DNA of 41,259 nucleotides from Flavobacteriaceae bacterium (GTDB lineage Bacteria; Bacteroidota; Bacteroidia; Flavobacteriales; Flavobacteriaceae): NCBI GenBank assembly GCA_017851655.1, contig JAFMMH010000011.1, positions 1 to 41,259 of the forward strand, read 5' to 3'. Shown piece by piece: positions 15,065 to 23,437 of this stretch (position 1 is its first letter; each line of letters starts with the position of its first letter). The notes under the pieces were generated by a model. It saw only the letters and a program-made list of their open reading frames with translations, ran no database searches and was not told where the DNA came from. The position numbers and the translations under genes were made by a program.

Positions 15065-17095
15065 TTAATTTTTATCTTTATCCATTTGATCTTTCAAACT
15101 GGCTAAAGCATCCAAATCACCAAGAGTTGCTTTTTCTGCATTAGACGAAGCAGCTTTCTTTGCTTCGCGTTTTACATTTTTCATCTCTTGCTCTCTAAAG
15201 GTAACGGTGTGGGAAGCCACAACTCGTTTAAACTCTTTACTAAATTCAATGATTTTAAATTCAGCTTCTTCTCCTTTATTGAGTTTGTTTCCATCCTCTT
15301 TTTCTAAATGACGTGCTGGAACGAAAGCAACGATATCATCATTAAAATGAATAGTCGCTCCTTTGTCAACGATTTCAGTAATTGTTGCAGTATGTGAGGA
15401 ATCTACAGCAAATTCTTTTTCGTATTTATCCCAAGGATTGTCCGTTGTTTGTTTGTGTCCTAAACTAAGCTTACGACCTTCTACATCTAATTCAAGAACA
15501 ATTACATCAATTTTATCTCCTAGGGTCAGAACTTCAGAAGGATGTTTCACCTTTTTTGTCCATGACAAGTCAGAAATATATACTAAGCCATCAATTCCTT
15601 CTTCTAATTCAATAAAAACTCCAAAATTGGTAAAGTTTCTTACTAAACCAGAATGTTTAGAACCGATTGGGTATTTAGAAGTAATGTCTGTCCACGGGTC
15701 AGGAGTGATCTGTTTAATCCCTAAAGACATTTTACGAGATTCGCGATCCAGTGTTAGAATCACTGCTTCTACCTCATCTCCTACCTTAACAAAATCTTGT
15801 GCTGAACGCAAATGAGTTGACCAAGACATTTCAGAAACGTGGATTAATCCCTCAACACCTTCTTCAATTTCAACAAAAGCACCATAGTCAGCAATTACAA
15901 CTACTTTCCCTTTTACTTTGTCTCCTTCTTTTAGGCCTTCAGCAAGTTGATCCCACGGGTGTGCGCTCAATTGCTTAAGTCCAAGCTGAATTCTAGATTT
16001 ATTGTCATCAAAGTCAAGAATAACAACATTTAACTTCTGATCCAATTCAAGAATTTCACTTGGGTGGTTGATTCGGCTCCATGAAAGATCGGTAATATGA
16101 ATTAAACCGTCAACACCTCCCAAGTCAATAAAGACTCCATAAGATGTGATGTTTTTCACTGTACCTTCCAATACTTGACCTTTCTCTAATTGGCCGATGA
16201 TTTCTTTTTTCTGTTCTTCAATATCTGCTTCGATAAGAGCTTTGTGAGAAACGACAACGTTTTTAAATTCATGGTTGATTTTCACAACTTTGAATTCCAT
16301 TGTTTTGTTTACATACTGATCGTAGTCTCTAATTGGTTTTACATCAATTTGTGATCCAGGTAAAAATGCTTCAATGCCGAAAACATCGACGATCATTCCT
16401 CCTTTGGTTCTACATTTCACAAAACCACTAACGATTTCTCCGTTATCATGAGCGTTATTCACACGATCCCATGCCTTAATGACACGTGCTTTTCTGTGTG
16501 ACAATACCAACTGACCTGTACGGTCTTCACGCATGTCTACAATGACTTCAACCTTATCACCTACCTTTAGATCTGGGTTGTATCGAAATTCATTTAGGGA
16601 AATAACGCCCTCAGACTTTGCATTGATATCGATGATTGCTTCACGATCCGTCATATATACAACTTCACCTTCGATTACATCATCATCCGATGTATCTACA
16701 AAATTGTCTTTGACTAATTTTTCAAATTCATCAAGTTGCTTATCTTCAATTAGATCAATTCCTTCTTGGTAATTGTGCCAGTTAAAGCTTGATAAAAATT
16801 CCGCTTGCGCTGCATCAGTATCCTCTACACTTACTTTTTTATCCTCTTTTACAGCAACGTCTTCTGTAGTATCCGCAACACTAGCTTCAGAAACTGGAGT
16901 TTCTATTGCGGTTTCTTGTGGAACAGGTGCTTCTTCTTTGGCTTTTACAACCTTTTTAGGAGCAGCTTTCTTTGCTTTTGGAGTTGAAGTTTCTTTTTTA
17001 GGAGCAGCTTCTTTAGTAGTTGTTTTTTTTGCTGCTGTTTGTTTTGCTTCAGCGCTTTCTTTAGCTGCTGAATTATCGGTTGGTTCTTTGGCCAT
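15065..17095 (-). CDS. rpsA: 30S ribosomal protein S1
   Basis: The 676-aa protein has six consecutive S1 (OB-fold) RNA-binding domains from about residue 135 to 645. Domains 3-5 are the most canonical, each with a GVFIDL/GAFVEI-type strand and a GLIHITDLSW-type motif. S1 brings mRNA to the 30S subunit, which matters in a phylum with few Shine-Dalgarno sequences. The first roughly 95 residues are a low-complexity Ala/Lys/Glu/Thr-rich extension (AAKKTTTKEAAPKK and similar) absent from E. coli S1. The antisense ORFs in the track arise from this biased composition. It has its own promoter, a leader of about 100 nt, and a strong terminator. Confidence 0.95.
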   Translation of the reverse strand: MAKEPTDNSAAKESAEAKQTAAKKTTTKEAAPKKETSTPKAKKAAPKKVVKAKEEAPVPQETAIETPVSEASVADTTEDVAVKEDKKVSVEDTDAAQAEFLSSFNWHNYQEGIDLIEDKQLDEFEKLVKDNFVDTSDDDVIEGEVVYMTDREAIIDINAKSEGVISLNEFRYNPDLKVGDKVEVIVDMREDRTGQLVLSHRKARVIKAWDRVNNAHDNGEIVSGFVKCRTKGGMIVDVFGIEAFLPGSQIDVKPIRDYDQYVNKTMEFKVVKINHEFKNVVVSHKALIEADIEEQKKEIIGQLEKGQVLEGTVKNITSYGVFIDLGGVDGLIHITDLSWSRINHPSEILELDQKLNVVILDFDDNKSRIQLGLKQLSAHPWDQLAEGLKEGDKVKGKVVVIADYGAFVEIEEGVEGLIHVSEMSWSTHLRSAQDFVKVGDEVEAVILTLDRESRKMSLGIKQITPDPWTDITSKYPIGSKHSGLVRNFTNFGVFIELEEGIDGLVYISDLSWTKKVKHPSEVLTLGDKIDVIVLELDVEGRKLSLGHKQTTDNPWDKYEKEFAVDSSHTATITEIVDKGATIHFNDDIVAFVPARHLEKEDGNKLNKGEEAEFKIIEFSKEFKRVVASHTVTFREQEMKNVKREAKKAASSNAEKATLGDLDALASLKDQMDKDKN

Positions 17096-17196
17096 TTCCG
17101 AGGGTTTTGTATTCTGTAAACGGGAAAAACTTAGTTGCGAGTACAGAAGATGTTATCGTTTTTTAAAATGCTTTTGGTTTTTCCTACCAACAAAAA
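17096..17196 (-). promoter_or_regulatory. Structured 5' leader of rpsA mRNA (candidate autoregulatory)
   Basis: Given the promoter at 17202-17232, the rpsA transcript would carry about 100 nt of leader. It contains a 7-bp inverted repeat TTCTGTA...TACAGAA (17113-17119 with 17142-17148 on the plus strand). A second helix, GCTTTT...AAAAGC-like, lies close to the 5' end. S1 represses its own mRNA through leader structure in E. coli; whether this leader does so is inference. Confidence 0.35.
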
Positions 17197-17201
17197 GCGT
17201 G

Positions 17202-17232
17202 CAAATATAAAGTTAATGGTTTGATTAACAAA
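17202..17232 (-). promoter_or_regulatory. Bacteroidota-type promoter of rpsA
   Basis: The minus strand has TTTG (complement of 17229-17232) and TATATTTG (complement of 17202-17209) separated by 19 nt. This is an excellent match to the -33 TTTG and -7 TAnnTTTG consensus. Confidence 0.7.
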
Positions 17233-17256
17233 TAATTTATTTGCTTTTATATGGCT

Positions 17257-17934
17257 TTAGGAGTCTGATTTAGAAAGAATGTATCCATGCAATTGATCAA
17301 ATACTTCTGTAATGCTCATTTCACTCACATCTATTTCGATGGCGTCGTCTGCTTTTCTGAGTGGTGCAATAGCACGACCAGCATCTAATGCATCTCGAGC
17401 ATTGACATTGTTCAAGACCTCTTCATAAGACTCTTTATGATTTGATTCCAACTGTTCTTGATAACGCCTTTGTGCTCTAATTTCTGGAGAAGCCGTTAAA
17501 AAAAATTTACATTCTGCATTTGGAAAAACTACAGTTCCTATATCACGACCATCCATAACAACACCTTTCCCCTCACCCATTCTTTGTTGTTGTTTGCTCA
17601 GAAAAGTTCGGACAGACTCATTTGCTGCAACTTGACTAACAAACTCATTTACCTTGGGGTCTCGAATAGATTGAGTAACATTTAGCCCATTTAAAAAAGT
17701 TTGCTGTACTCCTTCAACTTCTTCAAAATAAATTCTAATCTGATCTAAAGATTGGATCAGTTTATTCATCTCAATACCCCCTTTGGGATCTTGATTTAGA
17801 CCAAAAAGAGTCACTGCTCGGTACATTGCTCCTGTATCTACATATGTATAGCCTAAAGTTTTGGCAAGACGCTTTGCTTGAGTACTTTTCCCTGTGGCAG
17901 CATGACCGTCAATGGCTATGATAATTTTTTTCAT
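17257..17934 (-). CDS. cmk: (d)CMP kinase
   Basis: The 225-aa P-loop kinase has IAIDGHAATGKST at residues 5-17, the CMP-binding YVDTGAMYRAVTLFG, VVMDGRDIGTVVFPNA near residue 147, and ARDALDAGRAIAPLRKADDAI at the lid. It phosphorylates CMP and dCMP to the diphosphates. Length is normal. It follows lon by 23 nt on the same strand and may be co-transcribed with it. In other Bacteroidota cmk lies near porQ, which is not present here. Confidence 0.95.
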   Translation of the reverse strand: MKKIIIAIDGHAATGKSTQAKRLAKTLGYTYVDTGAMYRAVTLFGLNQDPKGGIEMNKLIQSLDQIRIYFEEVEGVQQTFLNGLNVTQSIRDPKVNEFVSQVAANESVRTFLSKQQQRMGEGKGVVMDGRDIGTVVFPNAECKFFLTASPEIRAQRRYQEQLESNHKESYEEVLNNVNARDALDAGRAIAPLRKADDAIEIDVSEMSITEVFDQLHGYILSKSDS

Positions 17935-17957
17935 TACATAAAAATAGCACTTATAAT

Positions 17958-20417
17958 TTAAGATGCTATTAACTGCTTTGCGTTGACTACATTTTGTGAG
18001 GTCACAGCAAGTCCAATTACTTCATGCATTTCTGATACATAATGAAATTTAAGTCCCCTTAAATACTTAGGATTAATTTCTTCAATGTCTTTTTTATTTT
18101 CTTGACACAATATAATTTCTTTGATTTTTGAACGCTTTGCTGCTAATATTTTCTCTTTAATTCCACCTACAGGAAGTACTTTACCTCGGAGTGTAATTTC
18201 TCCAGTCATCGCCAAGTGATTTTTGACTTGTTTTTGAGTAAAAAGAGAAACCAAAGAAGTTAACATCGTAATTCCTGCGCTAGGCCCATCTTTAGGCGTT
18301 GCCCCTTCAGGCACATGAATATGAATGTTGTATTCGTCAAATTTAAAGGAAGAAAGTCCCATCATATCTGCATTTGCTTTGATATATTCCATTGCAATAG
18401 TTGCGGATTCCTTCATTATTTTACCTAAATTCCCGGTAATACTTAAGCCTCCTTTACCCTTAGAAATGGCAGATTCAATGAATAAAATATCTCCTCCTAC
18501 AGCGGTCCAAGCTAAACCGGTAACTACTCCTGCCACATGGTTATTTTCATATAGGTCCCTGTGAACTTTTGCAGGACCTAAAATTGTTACCAAATCTTCT
18601 ATTTCAGGAGAAACTTTGTATTCTTCATCCATTGCTAAAGATTTAGCTGCATAACGAACCGCTTTGGCAACTTGCTTCTCCAAACCGCGAACTCCAGATT
18701 CTCTAGTATAGCCTTCTACTATTTTTTCTAAAACTGTTTTCTTTAAATTCAACTGCGCCTTTTTCATTCCATGCTCCTTCAACTGCTTTGGCAATAAAAA
18801 CTTCTGTCCAATTGCTGTTTTTTCTTCTATAGTATAGCCGCTGACGGAAATCATTTCCATCCGATCTCTCAGAGCTCGGTGGATGGGTGCTAAACTATTG
18901 GCGGTTGCGATGAACATAACCTTAGACAAATCATAGCCTAATTCCAAAAAATTATCGTAAAAGGTAGTGTTTTGTTCAGGATCTAAAACTTCCAGTAATG
19001 CTGAGGCAGGATCTCCTTGGGAACCGGTAGATAATTTATCAATTTCATCTAGAACAAAAACAGGATTAGAAGTTCCTGCCTTTTTTAAACTTTGAATGAT
19101 TCTTCCAGGCAAGGCACCAATATAAGTTTTACGGTGTCCACGTATTTCTGCTTCATCACGCATTCCTCCTAGAGAAATTCGAACGTATTCTCTGCCTAGA
19201 GCCTCAGCTATGGATTTCCCTAAAGATGTTTTCCCTACTCCCGGAGGACCGTGTAAACATAAAATCGGAGATTTCATATCGTTTCTCAACTTTAGCACCG
19301 CTAGGTATTCAATCACTCTTTTTTTAACTTCATCAAGTCCAAAATGATCCCGATCAAGAATTTTTTGAGCTCGTTTTAAATCAAAGTTATCTTCTGAGTA
19401 TTCCTCCCAAGGTAAATCCAAAAATAGATCCAAATAATTTCGCTGTACAGAATATTCTGCAACCTGAGGATTCATCCTTTGAAGTTTCAAAAGTTCTTTG
19501 TTAAAATGCACTCCAACCTCTTCACTCCATTTTTTTTCTAAAGAACGCCCTCGCATTTCTTCTACTTCCTCTTCATATGATACACCACCCAATTCTTCTT
19601 GAATGGTTTTCATTTGCTGATGTAAATAATATTCTCGTTGCTGGCTATCCATTTCAGAACGGACTCGAGATTGAATATCATTTTTCAATGCCAGTTTTTG
19701 ATACTCTTCATTCATGTGCTTCAAACATACCAAAGCACGCTGATGAAGGCTTAATTCTGTCAATATTTTTTGCTTCTGTACTACAGAAACATTCATATTG
19801 GATGCTACAAAATTGATTAAAAATGAAGGGGTTTGAATATTTTTAATTGCAAAAGCCGCTTCAGAAGGAATGTTAGGGTTTTCCTGAATTATTTGTAATG
19901 CCAAATCTTTTATAGAATCTATTGTGGCAAGAAATTCTTTGTCATCCTTCTTTGGAATTTCTTCATTTACAGATTCAATCTCTGCTTTTAAATAAGGTTG
20001 TTCCTCTAGGATCGATTTGATTTTAAATCGCTTTTTACCTTGAATAATAATCGTGGTGTTACCATCAGGCATTTTTAAAACACGGAGTATCTGTGCTACG
20101 GTTCCCATTTCATGAATATCTTGAGCTCTAGGATTCTCCACCTCCTCATTTCGCTGGGCTACTACTCCGATAATTTTATCCGCATTATTTGCGTCTTTTA
20201 TTAATTTAATAGACTTATCACGTCCAGCTGTAATAGGAATCACCACACCAGGAAAAAGTACTGTATTACGCAATGGAAGGATGGGAACCGCATTCGGTAA
20301 AGCCTCGTTCTCCAGAGCTTCCTCATCTTCAGTAGTCATTAGGGGTATTAAATCTGCATCAGATTCTATATCTTGCAGTGACAAGTTGTCAATCGTATTA
20401 AAAATAGATCGTGCCAT
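17958..20417 (-). CDS. lon: ATP-dependent protease Lon (LonA)
   Basis: The 819-aa protein has all LonA parts in order. The N-terminal substrate-recognition domain ([13 protein letters not shown] near residue 46) is followed by a coiled-coil region and the AAA+ domain. That domain has Walker [14 protein letters not shown] and Walker [11 protein letters not shown]. The C-terminal protease domain carries the Ser/Lys dyad in [15 protein letters not shown] and the following [16 protein letters not shown]. Lon degrades misfolded and regulatory proteins in the cytoplasm. The start ATG gives a 45-residue acidic extension before the LON domain, as is usual in Bacteroidota. It is divergent from the ECF sigma gene with a 183-nt spacer. 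Confidence 0.96.
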   Translation of the reverse strand: MARSIFNTIDNLSLQDIESDADLIPLMTTEDEEALENEALPNAVPILPLRNTVLFPGVVIPITAGRDKSIKLIKDANNADKIIGVVAQRNEEVENPRAQDIHEMGTVAQILRVLKMPDGNTTIIIQGKKRFKIKSILEEQPYLKAEIESVNEEIPKKDDKEFLATIDSIKDLALQIIQENPNIPSEAAFAIKNIQTPSFLINFVASNMNVSVVQKQKILTELSLHQRALVCLKHMNEEYQKLALKNDIQSRVRSEMDSQQREYYLHQQMKTIQEELGGVSYEEEVEEMRGRSLEKKWSEEVGVHFNKELLKLQRMNPQVAEYSVQRNYLDLFLDLPWEEYSEDNFDLKRAQKILDRDHFGLDEVKKRVIEYLAVLKLRNDMKSPILCLHGPPGVGKTSLGKSIAEALGREYVRISLGGMRDEAEIRGHRKTYIGALPGRIIQSLKKAGTSNPVFVLDEIDKLSTGSQGDPASALLEVLDPEQNTTFYDNFLELGYDLSKVMFIATANSLAPIHRALRDRMEMISVSGYTIEEKTAIGQKFLLPKQLKEHGMKKAQLNLKKTVLEKIVEGYTRESGVRGLEKQVAKAVRYAAKSLAMDEEYKVSPEIEDLVTILGPAKVHRDLYENNHVAGVVTGLAWTAVGGDILFIESAISKGKGGLSITGNLGKIMKESATIAMEYIKANADMMGLSSFKFDEYNIHIHVPEGATPKDGPSAGITMLTSLVSLFTQKQVKNHLAMTGEITLRGKVLPVGGIKEKILAAKRSKIKEIILCQENKKDIEEINPKYLRGLKFHYVSEMHEVIGLAVTSQNVVNAKQLIAS

Positions 20418-20553
20418 ATTGGGTTTTTAAGTCATGTTGTCATTTTTAAAACGATAATTCTATCCGTAAAATACCAGATAAATATCTTAGGCGTTTAAAA
20501 ACAACTTCGAATTAACCATCGACAATAGTTGTGCCATAAAAAACAAAAAGAAG

Positions 20554-20582
20554 TGTAACATTTGTTTTCCTATCCTCTCATA
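20554..20582 (+). promoter_or_regulatory. Candidate ECF-type (autoregulated) promoter of the sigma-factor operon
   Basis: TGTAACA (20554-20560) with its AAC core, about 15 nt of spacer, then TCTCATA (20576-20582) has the layout of ECF-sigma promoters. It lies 18 nt before the TTG start. A TAACATTTG overlap resembles the housekeeping -7 element but with one extra base, so either reading is possible. Confidence 0.35.
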
Positions 20583-20600
20583 TACACATAGACATCCTGA

Positions 20601-21158
20601 TTGAACTATAAAAAATTACATATAAACAACCTAATCCAAGCCTGCAAAAAAAAGGATCAAAACGCTCAAATGGAATTATACCAACGTTATCATCAATCCC
20701 TATACATGGCTGCATTCAATGTTTTGAAAAATCGTGACGATGCTCAAGACGCAATGCAGGATGGTATGATTCAGGCCTTTGAAAAACTAAATCAATTTAA
20801 GGGAGATGGAAATTTTGGTGGATGGCTTCGTAAGATTATAATTCGAAAAAGTATTGAATACTACCATCATAACAAGCGCATAGTAAGTGATGTCTCTCTT
20901 GAAAATAGATCAGAGTTAAGTGAAGATCCAGAAGTAGACAAAGAAGAATTTCCCAGTTTTAATTCTGCGCAACTAGAATATGCCCTTGAAAAAATAAACA
21001 AACGATACAGTCTCATTTTGAAACTCTATTATTTGGAAGGATATACTCATGAAGAAATTAGTGAAATATTACAGTGGAGTTACAGCAATTGTAGAACGAC
21101 ACTTTCACGTGCCAAAACACAATTAAAAAAACAACTCAATGAAGGAACAAGAACTTAA
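20601..21158 (+). CDS. ECF RNA polymerase sigma factor
   Basis: The 185-aa protein has sigma region 2 (LYQRYHQSLYMAAFNVLKNRDDAQDAMQDGMIQAF, with the core-binding D-A-Q-D segment) and a WLRKIIIRKSIEYY helix. A linker with charged residues follows, then sigma region 4 (RYSLILKLYYLEGYTHEEISEILQWSYSNCRTTLSRAKTQLKK, a helix-turn-helix). It belongs to the SigE/RpoE-like ECF group. The only start that includes all of region 2 is TTG 20601, directly preceded by an in-frame TGA, so a non-ATG start is required. It overlaps the next gene by 20 nt and heads a four-gene operon with a putative anti-sigma factor and two envelope proteins. Confidence 0.88.
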   Translation: MNYKKLHINNLIQACKKKDQNAQMELYQRYHQSLYMAAFNVLKNRDDAQDAMQDGMIQAFEKLNQFKGDGNFGGWLRKIIIRKSIEYYHHNKRIVSDVSLENRSELSEDPEVDKEEFPSFNSAQLEYALEKINKRYSLILKLYYLEGYTHEEISEILQWSYSNCRTTLSRAKTQLKKQLNEGTRT

Positions 21159-21657
21159 AGAACAGTTTCGGAAGTGGGAACAAAGTCATCCGGCTCCTGC
21201 TCTTGACTCGAATCATGCAACTCGTTTTTTGATACAACTCAAAAAGATTAAGCGAAAAAACAATCAAAGACGTCTCTATCAATGGGCCGCAGTTGCTCTC
21301 CTTTGCATTGGTCTTGGTGGGGTTTTTCAGCTTTCTCAAGAGCAAAATTCTGAGGAAGTTATTCAGTTTCATAAAGCTGAATTTCATTTGATGCAGTTGA
21401 TAGAAGAACAAATGAATACCATTGAAAATACAAACTCTCCTGTCAAACAACACATAATAGAACGCAGCAAAAACAAACTTCAGTTAATCCAAAATAACTA
21501 TAAAGAAATATATAAAAAATGGGAGGCAAATCCCGCACAACCTCAACTTATCCAAGCATTGATCAGTAATTTGAATACCCAAATCAACCTGCTCAATGAA
21601 ATTAACACTTCTCTAATTACAATTAAAAACACCAAATATGAAGACCTTAAAATTTAA
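21139..21657 (+). CDS. Putative anti-sigma factor (single-pass membrane protein)
   Basis: The 172-aa protein has a polar N-terminal cytoplasmic part of about 43 residues (KEQELKEQFRKWEQSHPA). One transmembrane helix follows near residues 44-63 (QWAAVALLCIGLGGVFQL), then a helical C-terminal part rich in Gln/Asn/Lys that would lie in the periplasm. There is no ZAS zinc motif (HxxxCxxC). Position directly after an ECF sigma gene with a 20-nt overlap, and the topology, are the main arguments for an anti-sigma role; the sequence itself does not prove it. Its stop in turn overlaps the next gene by 20 nt. Confidence 0.62.
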   Translation: MKEQELKEQFRKWEQSHPAPALDSNHATRFLIQLKKIKRKNNQRRLYQWAAVALLCIGLGGVFQLSQEQNSEEVIQFHKAEFHLMQLIEEQMNTIENTNSPVKQHIIERSKNKLQLIQNNYKEIYKKWEANPAQPQLIQALISNLNTQINLLNEINTSLITIKNTKYEDLKI

Positions 21658-22717
21658 CTTTCTTAGCCTTCTTTTTCTAGGACTAAGTCTTCCACTCTTC
21701 GCCACCCAAACAACTAGCAAAGAAATTCACAAAGAAATTGAAGTGAGGCCAGACGCCCTAATTGAAATCAGCAACCAATTTGGAAACCTTAACATCAGCA
21801 GTTGGGATGAAAATAAAGTCGTGATTGACGTTACGATTACAGTCAAGGGAAGCAACCCTAATAGAGTCCAAGAAAAACTTGACGAAATCAATGTTGACTT
21901 TAGTCTTTCTCCTGAGCATGTCATCGCCAGAACAATTATAGATAATGGTTGGGGATTCAAATGGTTCAATAGCTCTAGGATTAAATATCAAATTGATTAT
22001 GATGTCAAACTTCCCCTCAGTAGCTCTGTAGATTTAAGTAACGATTACGGAACACTTCAACTCAATGCTCTGGAAGGATCCGCTAAAATTAGCTGTGACT
22101 ATGGAAAATTAGTCATCGGTGAACTTTTGAACGAAAACAACATCCTTTCATTTGATTACACTTCTAATTCTACTATCGACTTTATGAGGGGAGGTCAAAT
22201 CAATGCAGACTATTCTGGTTTTGAATTGTTAGAGGCTAGTACAATCTCCTTGAATGCGGATTATACCAATTCAAAATTCAACACTTTAGAAAAACTAGAG
22301 TTTAAAAACGATTATGGAAAATTGGCGATAAATCAAATCAATCAACTTCAAGGAAAAGGAGACTTTCTAACCTTACGTCTCGGAACACTATTCAAAAAAC
22401 TAAACCTCGACTTGGAGTTTGGATCTATTCGAGTAGATCAAATAAACCCCTCTGTAGAAAGCATCCTCATTGATTCAGAATACACTGGAATCAACTTAGG
22501 GATTGATCCTGACTGGGAATTCAAATATGAAATTGACCTTGAATTTGCAAGTCTAAAAAATAGTCTGCCAATCCAACATATGATTCAACAGGAAAATTCT
22601 AACAAAAAAACATACAAAGGCTTTTTAAAAAACGAAAATACCACTCATAGTCTTCGAATTGATTCTGAATTTGGTATTGTGAAACTACAACCAGCAAAAT
22701 CTTTAACTCAACCTTAA
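21638..22717 (+). CDS. Secreted DUF4097-like beta-repeat envelope protein
   Basis: The 359-aa protein starts with a signal peptide (LKFNFLSLLFLGLSLPLFA, cleavage likely after FATQ). It continues as repeated short beta strands with recurring NDYGTLQL, CDYGKLVI, NADYSGFEL, NDYGKLAI and EFGSIRV motifs, suggesting a right-handed beta-solenoid. This pattern is that of DUF4097/adhesin-like proteins found behind ECF sigma genes in Bacteroidota. It should be periplasmic or outer-membrane-associated; no enzymatic motif is seen. It overlaps the anti-sigma gene by 20 nt and is 12 nt ahead of the GIN-domain gene, so it is likely a target of the same sigma factor. Confidence 0.75.
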   Translation: MKTLKFNFLSLLFLGLSLPLFATQTTSKEIHKEIEVRPDALIEISNQFGNLNISSWDENKVVIDVTITVKGSNPNRVQEKLDEINVDFSLSPEHVIARTIIDNGWGFKWFNSSRIKYQIDYDVKLPLSSSVDLSNDYGTLQLNALEGSAKISCDYGKLVIGELLNENNILSFDYTSNSTIDFMRGGQINADYSGFELLEASTISLNADYTNSKFNTLEKLEFKNDYGKLAINQINQLQGKGDFLTLRLGTLFKKLNLDLEFGSIRVDQINPSVESILIDSEYTGINLGIDPDWEFKYEIDLEFASLKNSLPIQHMIQQENSNKKTYKGFLKNENTTHSLRIDSEFGIVKLQPAKSLTQP

Positions 22718-22729
22718 TCTAAACAACAA

Positions 22730-23437
22730 ATGAAAACAATTTCTATTAATACACTTAACTTCGTTACGCTCCTATTAGTCACTACATCCCTTTTTGCTCA
22801 AACCGAAACGCGAAACATCAACTCGTTTGATGGGATTGATGTCGCTGGTCATTATGACGTCATTTTAACTCAAGGAAAAGAAGGAAACTTGACACTAAAA
22901 GGGGATAAAGACGATTTAAAGCAAATTGAAACCTACGTTAAAAATGATATCCTCATCATCAAACAAAAAAAGACTTCTTGGTTAGGGAGTTGGGGAAATA
23001 ATTCAGGAAAAATTACAATAAATGTCCCAGTAGAATCCATAGACAAAGTAGTTCTTAGTGGATCGGGTAGCATTAACGCAAGGCATCAACTGACTTCCCG
23101 AAACTTTGATGTAATGCTTTCTGGCTCGGGAAAAATCAACCTAAATCTTGTAACAGATAACTTCGAAGGAACCCTTACCGGTTCAGGAAATATTAAACTC
23201 CAAGGAAAGGCAACTAATGCAGCTTATCAGCTTACTGGCTCTGGAGACTTTGAAGCTAAATTTTTCGAGACGACCAACGGTTTGGCCAAAATTACAGGCT
23301 CAGGAGATATCGAAATGAATGCCAGCTCGAAAATTAATGCACAAATAACCGGTTCGGGTGATATCATTTGTCATGGTAATCCAGACATACAAAAAACAAA
23401 TACAACCGGTTCGGGAGATGTCAAAATCATAAACTAG
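22730..23437 (+). CDS. GIN-domain (DUF2807) auto-transporter-adhesin-head-like protein
   Basis: The 235-aa secreted protein has a signal peptide (LNFVTLLLVTTSLFAQ) and a DUF2807 head-GIN domain that starts with FDGIDVAGHYDVILTQG. Seven consecutive repeats of about 18-20 residues each carry a GSG turn (LSGSGSI, LSGSGKI, LTGSGNI, LTGSGDF, ITGSGDI twice, TGSGDV), giving a regular beta-helix. Length is typical. The stop overlaps the convergent UMF1 transporter stop within CTAG. It is the last gene of the sigma-factor operon. The family is widespread in Bacteroidota cell envelopes; molecular function is unknown. Confidence 0.88.
   Translation: MKTISINTLNFVTLLLVTTSLFAQTETRNINSFDGIDVAGHYDVILTQGKEGNLTLKGDKDDLKQIETYVKNDILIIKQKKTSWLGSWGNNSGKITINVPVESIDKVVLSGSGSINARHQLTSRNFDVMLSGSGKINLNLVTDNFEGTLTGSGNIKLQGKATNAAYQLTGSGDFEAKFFETTNGLAKITGSGDIEMNASSKINAQITGSGDIICHGNPDIQKTNTTGSGDVKIIN

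Noticed and set aside
15363-15815. 150-aa ORF antisense to rpsA
   Set aside because: Lies entirely across S1 domains on the opposite strand; no family features.
16773-17210. 145-aa plus-strand ORF opposite the 5' part of rpsA
   Set aside because: It is the antisense of the Ala/Lys/Glu-rich S1 extension; the Ser/Phe/Ala-rich translation reflects that codon bias and has no domain or regulatory context.
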